From the NCBI GenBank assembly GCA_001004085.1, contig LCQJ01000011.1, forward strand, positions 1-13,806: a stretch of 13,806 nt of DNA, given 5' to 3'. Source of the stretch: Parcubacteria group bacterium GW2011_GWA2_50_10b. GTDB lineage: Bacteria; Patescibacteriota; Minisyncoccia; Phycocordibacterales; Zambryskibacteraceae. Position 1 is the first letter of the stretch, and the number at the start of each line of letters is the position of its first letter. Below the pieces are notes generated by a model. That model searched no databases and was not told the DNA's origin. It saw only the letters and a list, made by a program, of their open reading frames with translations. Shown here piece after piece: positions 1 through 11,037 of the stretch. Both the position numbers and the translations under genes were made by a program.

Positions 1-644
1 CCCTTGGTCCAGTCGAATTTCTCGACCGCCTTGTGGAGACCTAAGTTTCCTTCCTGGATGAGGTCGAGGAGCGTCAGGTCGGGGCTCCGGTTGGCGTATT
101 TCTTGGCAATGGAGACCACCAGACGCAAATTGGCTTTCATCAGGAGATTCTTGGCGTCCACGTCGCCTTTCTCGATGCGCTTGGCGAGCTCCTTCTCCAT
201 CGAACCGGCAATGAGTGGATACTGGCCGATTTCCCGCAAATACATCTGGATGGAATCATAGGAAGAATCCCCTCTCGAATAAGCGTATTTCTTGCCGGTC
301 TCTTCTTCCGGTATTTCCAAGAGTCCGCCGCCCTCCAGGATATCGATGCCGAGAGTGTGCAGTTTCTCGTAAAGTTCGTCGAGAAAGATGATATCGTTTT
401 CGATGGTCGGAAACTCCCGCAGAATCTCGTCGTAAGTGACGAAGCCGCGTTCTTTGCCACGCGTCACCAGCCGCTCGGTTTTGATGGCTTCATCGAGTTT
501 TTTCTTGGTCGCTTTAATTTTCTTCGGCTTGGCTTTGGACTTGTGCTTGGCTTTCAAAGATTTCTTTAAAGGCTTTTTTGCAGGATTCTTCTTCGAAGAA
601 GCCGGCCTTTTGTTCTTATTCTTTTGTTTCTTGTTTTTCTTCAT
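1..644 (-). CDS. rpoD: RNA polymerase primary sigma factor (sigma70/RpoD), N-terminal part, cut by window edge
   Basis: This is the main sigma factor, which binds core RNA polymerase and directs promoter recognition. The frame is open through position 1, so the C-terminus (regions 2.3 to 4) is outside the window. The visible 214 residues begin with a very basic leader (24 of the first 50 residues are Lys). A region-1.1-like segment follows at about 50-103 ([13 protein letters not shown], then [16 protein letters not shown]), then region 1.2 ([15 protein letters not shown], about 131-145), region 2.1 ([16 protein letters not shown], about 171-186) and region 2.2 ([19 protein letters not shown], about 192-210), which contacts the beta' clamp. 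I chose the ATG at 644 because a GGA lies 7 nt upstream. An in-frame ATG at 656, directly after the dnaG stop, is the alternative and adds four residues. The gene follows dnaG by about 12 nt and has no promoter of its own that I can see, so it is probably co-transcribed. The Lys-rich leader is unusual in amount, but the family assignment is very secure. Confidence 0.96.
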   Translation of the reverse strand, partial: MKKNKKQKNKNKRPASSKKNPAKKPLKKSLKAKHKSKAKPKKIKATKKKLDEAIKTERLVTRGKERGFVTYDEILREFPTIENDIIFLDELYEKLHTLGIDILEGGGLLEIPEEETGKKYAYSRGDSSYDSIQMYLREIGQYPLIAGSMEKELAKRIEKGDVDAKNLLMKANLRLVVSIAKKYANRSPDLTLLDLIQEGNLGLHKAVEKFDWTK

Positions 645-942
645 CAAAATTTCCATTTATTCTACAATATGTTGCTCTAGGGCTCTTAACTTCTTATGTA
701 CACTATTGATGCGCTTGGTTAACTCCTCGACCTTCCCATTATCTTTAGACGTTTCGGCATTGGCCAGCAATACCGACAGATTCAAGAGCTCATCCTTAAG
801 CAGTTCTCGGGCCAGGTGATTTTCCAGTTCCGCTTCTTCTTTCTTAAGTTGATCAGAAACTGGTAATTCTTTTAACCATAACCGCACTTCACTTAATCTC
901 TCTTCAATTTGCTCGCGACGCGTCTGAGCCGAGACACTCTTG

Positions 943-982
943 AAGGTCAGACCTTGGGAATCAGTACTTAAGGTCTGACCTT
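943..982. repeat. Paired 13-bp near-palindromes (inverted repeat) inside dnaG
   Basis: The plus strand has AAGGTCAGACCTT at 943-955 and AAGGTCTGACCTT at 970-982. Each 13-mer is almost its own reverse complement, differing only at the centre base. The two are exact reverse complements of each other, so they can form a 13-bp stem with a 14-nt loop. The unit lies in the predicted linker between the primase core and the C-terminal helical region, where it encodes Gln/Gly/Thr/Leu/Ser residues. Short palindromes of this type scattered in a genome resemble REP-like elements. That interpretation is inference, because no second locus with this unit is seen in the window. Confidence 0.75.
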
Positions 983-2239
983 GATGCAAAGAATGCTCCG
1001 GCTTCCTCGTCCTCTTCAAATCCTCCCACAGAATCTCCTCTTTGATGCCGGTGCGCTTGGCGACCAAAGAGAGGAAGTGGGAACGCTCGATGGAGCTTTC
1101 GAGCATGAGGACCAGAGGCAGAATCTTCTTTTCAATCAGCTTGCCCAGTTTACGGCGGTCTTTTTCCTCTGCCACCATCTGGTCGAGGAAATGCTCGATG
1201 GCCGGTTTGGCCGCCCGCAATATTTCTTTCCATTGCTCCCGGTCGTGGCTGGCCACTTCCGCCGGGTCAAGGCCGGCCGGCAGAGCCGCGATTTTGACCT
1301 CCAGGCCGAGCATGAGCGCCAGTTCGGTCGACTTCTCGCTCGCCTTTTCACCCGCGGAGTCGCCATCGAAAGCCAGGATGATCCGGGAAGAAAAGCGCTT
1401 CAAACGTTCAAGATGGGCTTGGGTAAAGGCCGTGCCACTGGAGGCCACCGTATTATCAACCCCGGCCTGGTGGGAAAGCACCAAGTCCATCTGCCCCTCG
1501 ACCAGGACCGCATAATCCTTGCGTCTGATTTTCTCCTTGGCCTTGTCGAGGCCGTAGAGCACCTCGTGTTTGGTAAAGACGGCGGTATCCGGGCTGTTGA
1601 GATACTTGGGTTCGGTCTCTTTGGCCAGGGCCCGGCCGGAGAAAGCGATAATCCGGCCACTCGCGTCGGAGAGCGGAAAGATGATGCGGTCACGGAAAAC
1701 GTCATAAGGAGATTTTCCAGAACCCTGGTCCGTCCTCTTGGCCAAACCGGCCTTGATGAGGATTTCCTCGAACAGACCGGCCTCTCTCAGATGTGTGCAG
1801 AGCGCACGCCATTCGGCCGGAGCGTAGCCGATGCGCCAGGCTTTGACCGAAGCTTCGCTTACGCCGCGCGAGAGAATGTAACTTTTCGCTTCCGGATGGC
1901 GGCCCAACTCTTTTTCAAAGAACTGCGATGCCTCCTCAAGCGCTTCGAGGATTTTCTCCTTCTCGGACCGTTTGGCGCTCGAATCCTCCGGCCGACGGGA
2001 GAGTTCCACCCCGGCCTTCTCGGCCAAGAGCTTGAGTGCTTCGCGGAATTCGAGCCCTTCGACCTCTTCAACGAAAGTGAAGATGTCTCCTTTGGCTCCG
2101 CAGCCGAAGCAGTAATAACTCTGACGAAGCGGTGAGACGAAGAAGGACGGGGTCTTCTCGTTGTGGAACGGGCAGCGCGCTTTAAAGCTCTGGCCCGCTT
2201 TCTCGAGCTTGACGTAACCTCCGACGACCTCGGCTATAT

Positions 2240-5896
<3,657 letters not shown>

Positions 5897-5907
5897 GTTG
5901 ATGGTGA

Positions 5908-8900
5908 TTAAATATTTTTGTCCGAAGCGATTTTCTTTTCCTTGCTCTCGGCATCTTTCTTCAATTCGACGTCGAGTGAGAGGCCGCGCAAATTGTTCAA
6001 AAGCACGTTAAACGAGGCCGGCAAGTGCGGTTCGGGAATTTTCTCCCCCTTGACGATGGCATCGAAGGCCGCGGAGCGTCCCAGGATGTCGTCTGACTTG
6101 ATGGTCAGCATCTCCCGCAAGGTATAGGAAGCCCCATGTCCCAGAAGCGCCCAGACTTCCATCTCTCCGAAGCGCTGGCCACCGTTCTGGGCCTTGCCTC
6201 CCAGTGGCTGTTGAGTGATGAGCGAATACGGGCCGATGGAGCGCATGTGAATCTTGTCTTCGACCATGTGATGAAGCTTCATGACATACATGTAACCTAT
6301 GGCGATGTCCTGGTCGAAAGCCTCACCGGTGCGCCCGTCAAAGAGTTTGACCTTGCCGCTTTCCGGCACGCCGGACTTGACCAATTCCTCTTTGATTTCT
6401 TCCTCGGTGGCACCGGCGAAGGGCGGCACAATAGCCTGATAATTCAAAGTGTGGGCGGCCAATCCGAGATGCATTTCGAGAATCTGGCCGAGGTTCATGC
6501 GGGAAGGCACGCCGAGCGGTGTGAGGATGACATCAATCGGAGTGCCGTCAGCCATGTAAGGCATGTCTTCGGCCGGCAAAATCTTCGAGATAACACCCTT
6601 GTTGCCGTGGCGTCCGGCCAGCTTGTCGCCCACGCTGACATTCCTCAGCTGGGCTACCTGGATGTGAATTTGCTTCAAAATGCCGGAATCGAGTTTGTCG
6701 CCCTTCTCACGGGAAAAGACCTGGACCGAGATGACACGGCCGCGCTTACCTCCTTCCATGCGCTTGGAGGTGTCTTTAACGTCGCGGGCCTTCTCGCCGA
6801 AAAGCGAACGGAGCAGACGCTCTTCCGGCGTAAGCTGAGATTCGCCCTTGGGCGTAATTTTACCGACCAGAATGTCGCCGGAGCGCACTTCGGCGCCGAC
6901 GCGGATGATGCCGTCTTCGGCCAGGTTTTTCAATTTGGATTCGCCGACGTTCGGGATATCGCAAGTGGTCATTTCGGGACCGAGTTTGGTGTCGCGCACG
7001 TTGATGGTGAATTCTTCGATGTGGATGGAAGTGAATTTGCTCTTCTCAACCAGGCGTTCGGAGATGATGATGGCGTCTTCGTAGTTGGCGCCCGACCAGG
7101 ACATGAAAGCGACCAGGACGTTTTGCCCGATGGACATCTGTCCCCCGTCGGAGGAAGAGGTATCGGCCAAAACCGTTCCCGATTTCACCTTCTGCCCCAA
7201 CTCTACCGAAGGGCGCTGATGGAAAGCGGTAAAACCGTTGGTCATGGAGAAATTGACCAGCGGATATTTATGTTCTTTGCCCTTGCCGTCTTTGACAGAG
7301 ACTGATTTGGCGTCGACGGCGGAGACGGTGCCGTCTGCTTCGGCAAAGATGACCCGGCCGGTGTCGCGGATGGCCACTTCTTCGATGCCGGTGGAAACGA
7401 GCGGCACTTCGGGCACGATGCAGGGTGTCGCCTGCTTCTGCATGTTCGAACCCATGAGCGCGCGGTTGGCATCGTCGTGGTTCAAGAACGGAATCATCGA
7501 GGTGGCGATGGAGAAAGCCTGGTTCGTGGCCACATCGATGAAATGGACCTGGTCTTTCGGCACGGTCATCGGGGTGCCCTTGTGCCTCACTTCGACCGAT
7601 TCCGGCGACAAGACGTCGTTTTCGACCGGGGTGGCGGCATGAGCAATGTTGTAATTCTCTTCTTCAAGAGCGTTGAGGAATTTGATTTCGCCGGTGATTT
7701 TGCCGTTCTCGACCACAGCGTAAGGAGTCTCAATCATGCCGAAATCATTGACCCGGGCATAAGACGCGAGACGGAGAATGAGGCCGATGTTCGGACCTTC
7801 CGGAGTTTGAATCGGGCAAAGTCGGCCGTAATGCGAAGGGTGCACGTCGCGCACTTCGTAGCCGGCGCGGGCGCGGGAGAGACCGCCGGGGCCGAGGGCG
7901 GAGACGGTGCGCAGATGCTCGAGTTCTTCCAAGGCGTTCGTCTGCTGCATGAACTGCGAGAGCTGGTTGGTGGTGAAGAATTCCTTCATCCTGGCCTGGA
8001 GAGGCTTCGGCGAAATGAACTGGACCGGCAGCGTCACGTCGGTGTCGATGGTCGACATGCGGTTCTGGATGTTTCTCTTGATTTGAGCCATGCCGACGCG
8101 GATTTTCTGCTGGAAAAGTTCCCCGACGAAACGGACGCGGCGGGAACCCAAATGGTCGATGTCATCGGCTTCGGAGCCCGGGGTGACGTTGAGATGGGCG
8201 ATGTGAGAAATAATCAAAATGAGGTCGTTCTGAGAGAGGGTGCGGCGTTCGATTTCCTTGGCGTTCTCCTTGATGCCGAAGCGGTTGTTGAAACGGAAGC
8301 GGCCGACGCGGGAAAGGTCATAGCGCTCCTTGTCGAAAATGGAGCGGACGAATTCTTTGGCGTTTTCGGCCGCGGCCAAATCGCCGTCGCGCAGGCGGCG
8401 GTGGATTTCGATAGCGGCCTCGTCCACGGTCGTAGTGTGGTCCTTGGCCAAAGTCTTTTCGATATAGTGCTTGGCCTCCGGCATACCGCCGAAGAGAGCC
8501 AGGATTTTGTCATTGGTGGCCGTGCCGAAGGAGCGCAGGAGAGTGGTGACCGGAAACTTCCTCTTGCGGTCGATGCGCACGTAGATGGTGCCGTCGAAAT
8601 CGGTCTCCAGTTCTATCCAAGCGCCACGGCCCGGGATGATTTTGGCGCCGAAGGTCTTTTTACCCTTGAGTTCCTGGGCGGTGAAAGAAACGCCGGTCGA
8701 ACGGGCGAGCTGCGGCACAACCACGCGCTCGATGCCGGAGATAATGAAAGTGCCGTGGTTCGTCATAAGCGGCAAGTCAGCCATGAAAATCTCCTGCTCC
8801 TTCTCGGTCTTCATGATGAGGTTCTTCAGGCGGACGCGCACTTTCAATGGAGCCTCGTAAGAGAGTTTTCTGTCCTTGGCGGTGTATTCGTCGAACTTGG

Positions 8901-9159
8901 GCTCGGCCAGCTCGAAGCTGACGAAGTCGAGCTGGAATTTCCTTTCGGAAAAGTCCTTGATGGACGAGAATTCCTCGAAGACTTCCTTGAGTCCCTTCTC
9001 AATAAGCCATTTGAAAGAATTGACCTGGGAGACCACCAGGTTGGGGGTCTTGGTCAGAGGCAATCTGTACCGGCCGAAATACTTCTTTACCCTGACCTCA
9101 TTGGAAGGGTTGGGGCGTGGTTCTTTGTGAGATGGCTTTTGAGCGGTGGTTGTATCCAT
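5908..9159 (-). CDS. rpoB: DNA-directed RNA polymerase subunit beta
   Basis: The beta subunit pairs with beta' in the catalytic core of RNA polymerase. The product is 1083 residues if it starts at the ATG at 9159. A TTG two codons upstream (9165) would extend it but lies in the leader T-tract and is less likely. Visible conserved blocks are the N-terminal protrusion and lobe, the rifampicin region QLSQFMQQTNAL at about 399-410 followed by HLRTVSALGPGGLSRARAG, VCPI-like LCPIQTPEGPNIGLI, SWSGANYEDAIIISERLV, the active-site GDKLAGRHGNKG with its two Lys residues, and the C-terminal clamp segment GGKAQNGGQRFGEMEVWALL. Compared with Escherichia coli numbering, D516 is Gln and R529 is Thr, while Q513, H526, S531, N568 and I572 are kept. 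It is the first gene of the rpoB-rpoC-dnaG-rpoD cluster, with a good promoter and a structured leader upstream. Confidence 0.99.
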   Translation of the reverse strand: MDTTTAQKPSHKEPRPNPSNEVRVKKYFGRYRLPLTKTPNLVVSQVNSFKWLIEKGLKEVFEEFSSIKDFSERKFQLDFVSFELAEPKFDEYTAKDRKLSYEAPLKVRVRLKNLIMKTEKEQEIFMADLPLMTNHGTFIISGIERVVVPQLARSTGVSFTAQELKGKKTFGAKIIPGRGAWIELETDFDGTIYVRIDRKRKFPVTTLLRSFGTATNDKILALFGGMPEAKHYIEKTLAKDHTTTVDEAAIEIHRRLRDGDLAAAENAKEFVRSIFDKERYDLSRVGRFRFNNRFGIKENAKEIERRTLSQNDLILIISHIAHLNVTPGSEADDIDHLGSRRVRFVGELFQQKIRVGMAQIKRNIQNRMSTIDTDVTLPVQFISPKPLQARMKEFFTTNQLSQFMQQTNALEELEHLRTVSALGPGGLSRARAGYEVRDVHPSHYGRLCPIQTPEGPNIGLILRLASYARVNDFGMIETPYAVVENGKITGEIKFLNALEEENYNIAHAATPVENDVLSPESVEVRHKGTPMTVPKDQVHFIDVATNQAFSIATSMIPFLNHDDANRALMGSNMQKQATPCIVPEVPLVSTGIEEVAIRDTGRVIFAEADGTVSAVDAKSVSVKDGKGKEHKYPLVNFSMTNGFTAFHQRPSVELGQKVKSGTVLADTSSSDGGQMSIGQNVLVAFMSWSGANYEDAIIISERLVEKSKFTSIHIEEFTINVRDTKLGPEMTTCDIPNVGESKLKNLAEDGIIRVGAEVRSGDILVGKITPKGESQLTPEERLLRSLFGEKARDVKDTSKRMEGGKRGRVISVQVFSREKGDKLDSGILKQIHIQVAQLRNVSVGDKLAGRHGNKGVISKILPAEDMPYMADGTPIDVILTPLGVPSRMNLGQILEMHLGLAAHTLNYQAIVPPFAGATEEEIKEELVKSGVPESGKVKLFDGRTGEAFDQDIAIGYMYVMKLHHMVEDKIHMRSIGPYSLITQQPLGGKAQNGGQRFGEMEVWALLGHGASYTLREMLTIKSDDILGRSAAFDAIVKGEKIPEPHLPASFNVLLNNLRGLSLDVELKKDAESKEKKIASDKNI

Positions 9160-9173
9160 AAGCAAAAAAATTC

Positions 9174-9205
9174 AAAGCACGCGGTATTTCGTGCCTTCGC
9201 GAAAT
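9174..9205 (-). promoter_or_regulatory. rpoB leader with two mutually exclusive hairpins (candidate attenuator)
   Basis: In the minus-strand RNA an upstream 6-bp stem (ATTTCG at 9205-9200 with CGAAAT at 9191-9186) overlaps the 5' arm of a downstream 8-bp stem (AAGGCACG at 9197-9190 with CGTGCTTT at 9181-9174, including one G-U pair). Both cannot form at once. The downstream stem is followed by GAA and seven U residues (9170-9164), which resembles an intrinsic terminator, directly before the rpoB ATG. The two arrangements could act as a switch controlling entry into the operon. This is inferred from base pairing only. Confidence 0.4.
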
Positions 9206-9269
9206 GATTAATTTATGTTAAATCGTACGTCCCCCTACCCCACCAGCCATTACACAATCGTTGTTCGCT

Positions 9270-9298
9270 ATCCTATCCCACCCCCTATTTCCTGTCAA
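9270..9298 (-). promoter_or_regulatory. Sigma70-type promoter of the rpoB-rpoC-dnaG-rpoD cluster
   Basis: The minus strand has a perfect TTGACA -35 box (9298-9293), a 17-bp spacer and TAGGAT (9275-9270) as -10, matching four of six consensus bases. Transcription would start near 9263 and give a leader of roughly 100 nt before the rpoB ATG. The -35 box is only 5 bp outside the end of the IS element and contains the transposase stop codon. It belongs to flanking DNA and not to the element itself. Confidence 0.7.
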
Positions 9299-10245
9299 GA
9301 GCTTGTACTAGTCCAGCACATTTGAGACTTTTCCGCTGTTAATTGATTGCAAATATACCTCAAAGGAGAGATGAGGCCAAGAGACCAGTGGGGACGCCGA
9401 GTGTTGAATCTCTCGATCTCAGAGTTTTCTTTAGGAGACCGGGGATGAGTGTTGAAGTGGATGATGCCGTTCTTCTCCAGATAGATATGGAAGTGTCTTT
9501 CAAATTCAGAGCCGTTGTCTGTTTGCACCGCTTCAAGCTCAAGTGGAGCTACTTGCTTAAATTTTTCCATGAAGTCCGTAGCAGCAGCTGAAGTGTGTGA
9601 TTTATAAGCATAAGCGAATCCAAATTTCTTTTCAGTATCTAGAGCGGTAACGATATATCTCTTGAGCCCATCCTTGAACCGCACTATGGTGTCTGCCTTA
9701 ACCAAAGCTCCTTCGTGGTGCTTGGAGCGTAATTTAACCCTATGCTGCTTGATTCCAGGCTCTGTGAGGTTGCCGGTCTTGGCTTGAAAGGAGAGCTTGG
9801 TATATGAAGGAAGTTTTCCTTGTTTCTTTAAATCTGAAAGCATGCGGCCAACAGTGGAGGCAGAGAGATTGGCAACCTTATCTTCTTTCATCAATTCAGC
9901 AAGTTTATCCTTGGAGAGATGCGGATCATACTTTCTTTCATTGATAATGAAATCTTCAATTTCTTTGGGAATGATTCTCTTTCTCTTGGTCTTAGGAGCA
10001 GTGCTTTTCTTATTTAAAGCATCAAGCTTCCCCAGAGATTCTTTCAGAGCTTTCTGCCAACGAAACAGGGTTGGACGGGAAACTCCGAAAGCTTCCTCGG
10101 TGGCTTGGGTGCCGTACTTCTCCCAGAAAGCTAAAATCCTCACTCTTTCTTTTGCAGTTTCGGTAATCATATACCGAAAGCGTATCACTCTCTCCCAAGT
10201 GCTGATAAAGCCTTTGGTTCCTCTGAATTTGTTGAAATAAGCCAT
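9295..10245 (-). CDS. IS481-like DDE transposase, probably internally deleted
   Basis: The product would cut and join DNA at the ends of its own element. The 316 residues contain an N-terminal helix-turn-helix region (about 30-70, with FGVSRPTLFRWQKAL), a basic linker (about 80-92), a second helical DNA-binding segment (about 93-145) and an integrase-type catalytic core. The core carries Asp185 (KADTIV), Asp243 (VQTDNGSEF) and Glu278 (EIERFN). In related transposases the ERFN motif is followed by about 35-45 residues (NRT...YNTRRPH). Here ERF-N runs straight into TRRPHWSLGLISPLRYI, so an in-frame deletion near 9400-9408 is likely and activity is doubtful. The ATG at 10245 has no clear ribosome site, and Met26 (MITETAKERVRI) is an alternative start. 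The reading frame passes through the left inverted repeat, which encodes SQMCWTST, and stops at a TGA in flanking DNA. Confidence 0.85.
   Translation of the reverse strand: MAYFNKFRGTKGFISTWERVIRFRYMITETAKERVRILAFWEKYGTQATEEAFGVSRPTLFRWQKALKESLGKLDALNKKSTAPKTKRKRIIPKEIEDFIINERKYDPHLSKDKLAELMKEDKVANLSASTVGRMLSDLKKQGKLPSYTKLSFQAKTGNLTEPGIKQHRVKLRSKHHEGALVKADTIVRFKDGLKRYIVTALDTEKKFGFAYAYKSHTSAAATDFMEKFKQVAPLELEAVQTDNGSEFERHFHIYLEKNGIIHFNTHPRSPKENSEIERFNTRRPHWSLGLISPLRYICNQLTAEKSQMCWTSTSS
9304..9332 (+). repeat. Left terminal inverted repeat of the IS element
   Basis: This end shares about 23 of 30 aligned bases with the right end, including an uninterrupted 12-bp core, ACATTTGAGACT. It also encodes the last residues of the transposase (SQMCWTST), so the end of the protein is fixed by the end of the element plus a few flanking bases. 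Confidence 0.75.
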
Positions 10246-10254
10246 TTTGAGAAC

Positions 10255-11037
10255 TCAATTAAGAGTCTCAAATGTTTCTGAACTTATGCAGCCAATGGTG
10301 AGCAGCAAGGCGAAGTGCTCGGTTACCACCGGGCCGTAGAAATAAAGCGCCACGAGAGTAATAAAAATGGTGAGTGAGGTGTTGATGGAGCGGCCGAAGG
10401 TCTGGGCCACCGACTTCCCTACCGTGGTCTCAAACTCTTCTTTGGTATTGGTTTCCTGGTTGATTCTCAGATTCTCGCGCACGCGGTCGAAGACCACGAT
10501 AGTGTCGTGGACCGAATAGCCGAGAATGGCCAAGAGGCCGGTCACGAACAAGAGGTCAATCTCGATACCAAAATAATGGCCGAAGAGGACGAAGATGCCG
10601 GTCGGAATGATGACGTCATGCGCGAGCGCGATGACGGTCGAAAGTCCATATTTCCAGGAAGAAACCGGTCTCGAGACTTTGCGGAAGGCGAAGGTGATAA
10701 AAAGCACAATCATGAGGACCACTACCGCAATCGCTTTAAGAGCCTTGCTCTTGAGCTCGGAACCGGCAGTCGGTCCTACAGTGTTCTGCCGCTCGATGAC
10801 AGGTGCGACCTCGCCCACTTTGAGGGCGCCGACCATTCTCTCCTTGTCGGCCTGGTTCAATTCCTTAGTACGAATGACGTAGCTATCGGCACCGGAAGGT
10901 CTGACCGAGAAGCCACCGAGGTTCAAGGCTTCGAGATTGGCCTCTATGGTCGCTTTGTCCGGCCGGGTGACGGCGTAGCGGGCCTCGGTAATGTCGCCGC
11001 CGGTGAAATCGATAGAGGTTTTAAAACCGTAAGCCCG
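10255..11037 (-). pseudogene. secF: Protein translocase subunit SecF, truncated at both ends
   Basis: SecF, with SecD, uses the proton motive force to help protein export through SecYEG. The fragment begins in the periplasmic domain motif (YGFKTSIDFTGGD, just after position 11034). It covers the first external domain and membrane helices 2 (KAIAVVVLMIVLFITFAF), 3 (with HDVIIPTGIFVLFG), 4 (GLLAILGYSVHDTIVVFDRV) and 5 (LTIFITLVALYFYG). The sixth helix ends at ALLLTIG, where the IS right end starts and adds eleven foreign residues and a stop. The N-terminal helix and start codon are absent: a TAA in frame at 11038-11040 lies right before the homologous part. The first usable start would be a TTG at 10926, within the external domain. 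The residual protein would lack helix 1 and most of helix 6, so function is unlikely unless an intact copy exists elsewhere. Confidence 0.85.
10261..10290 (-). repeat. Right terminal inverted repeat of the IS element
   Basis: On the minus strand this end reads TGCATAAGTTCAGAAACATT and continues to GAGACTCTT. Read in the secF frame it supplies an artificial tail (CISSETFETLN) and, with the next bases, a TGA stop at 10255-10257. Confidence 0.75.

Larger units (their letters stand above)
9304..10290 (-). mobile_element. Insertion sequence, IS481-like, about 987 bp
   Basis: The ends were placed from imperfect inverted repeats that begin with TG and end with CA. The left end starts TGTACTAGTCCAGC and continues ACATTTGAGACT. 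The right end, read inward, starts TGCATAAGTTCAG and continues AAACATTTGAGACT. The right boundary coincides with the point where secF homology stops, after Thr-Ile-Gly. I see no matching target-site duplication: left flank ...AGAGCT, right flank GCCAATGG. The end of secF is not found beyond the left end. Family assignment rests on the transposase and is from memory of such elements. Confidence 0.75.

Noticed and set aside
981..2135. Plus-strand open frame of 384 codons opposite dnaG
   Set aside because: It is the mirror of dnaG codons, with no own promoter, ribosome site or domain.
6136..7305. Plus-strand open frame of 389 codons opposite rpoB
   Set aside because: It is antisense to strongly conserved RpoB motifs and has no independent support.
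9160..9165. TTG at 9165 as the rpoB start
   Set aside because: The ATG at 9159 is two codons downstream, is the stronger start codon, and leaves the hairpin U-tract in the leader.
7477..9207. Long plus-strand open frame of 576 codons opposite rpoB
   Set aside because: It is fully antisense to conserved rpoB codons and shows no recognisable domain. It is an effect of codon bias and not a gene.
10944..11037. Programmed frameshift making a SecD-SecF fusion
   Set aside because: A shift would join the frames, but the membrane helix that normally links SecD to the SecF domain would still be missing, and no typical slippery signal stands out.
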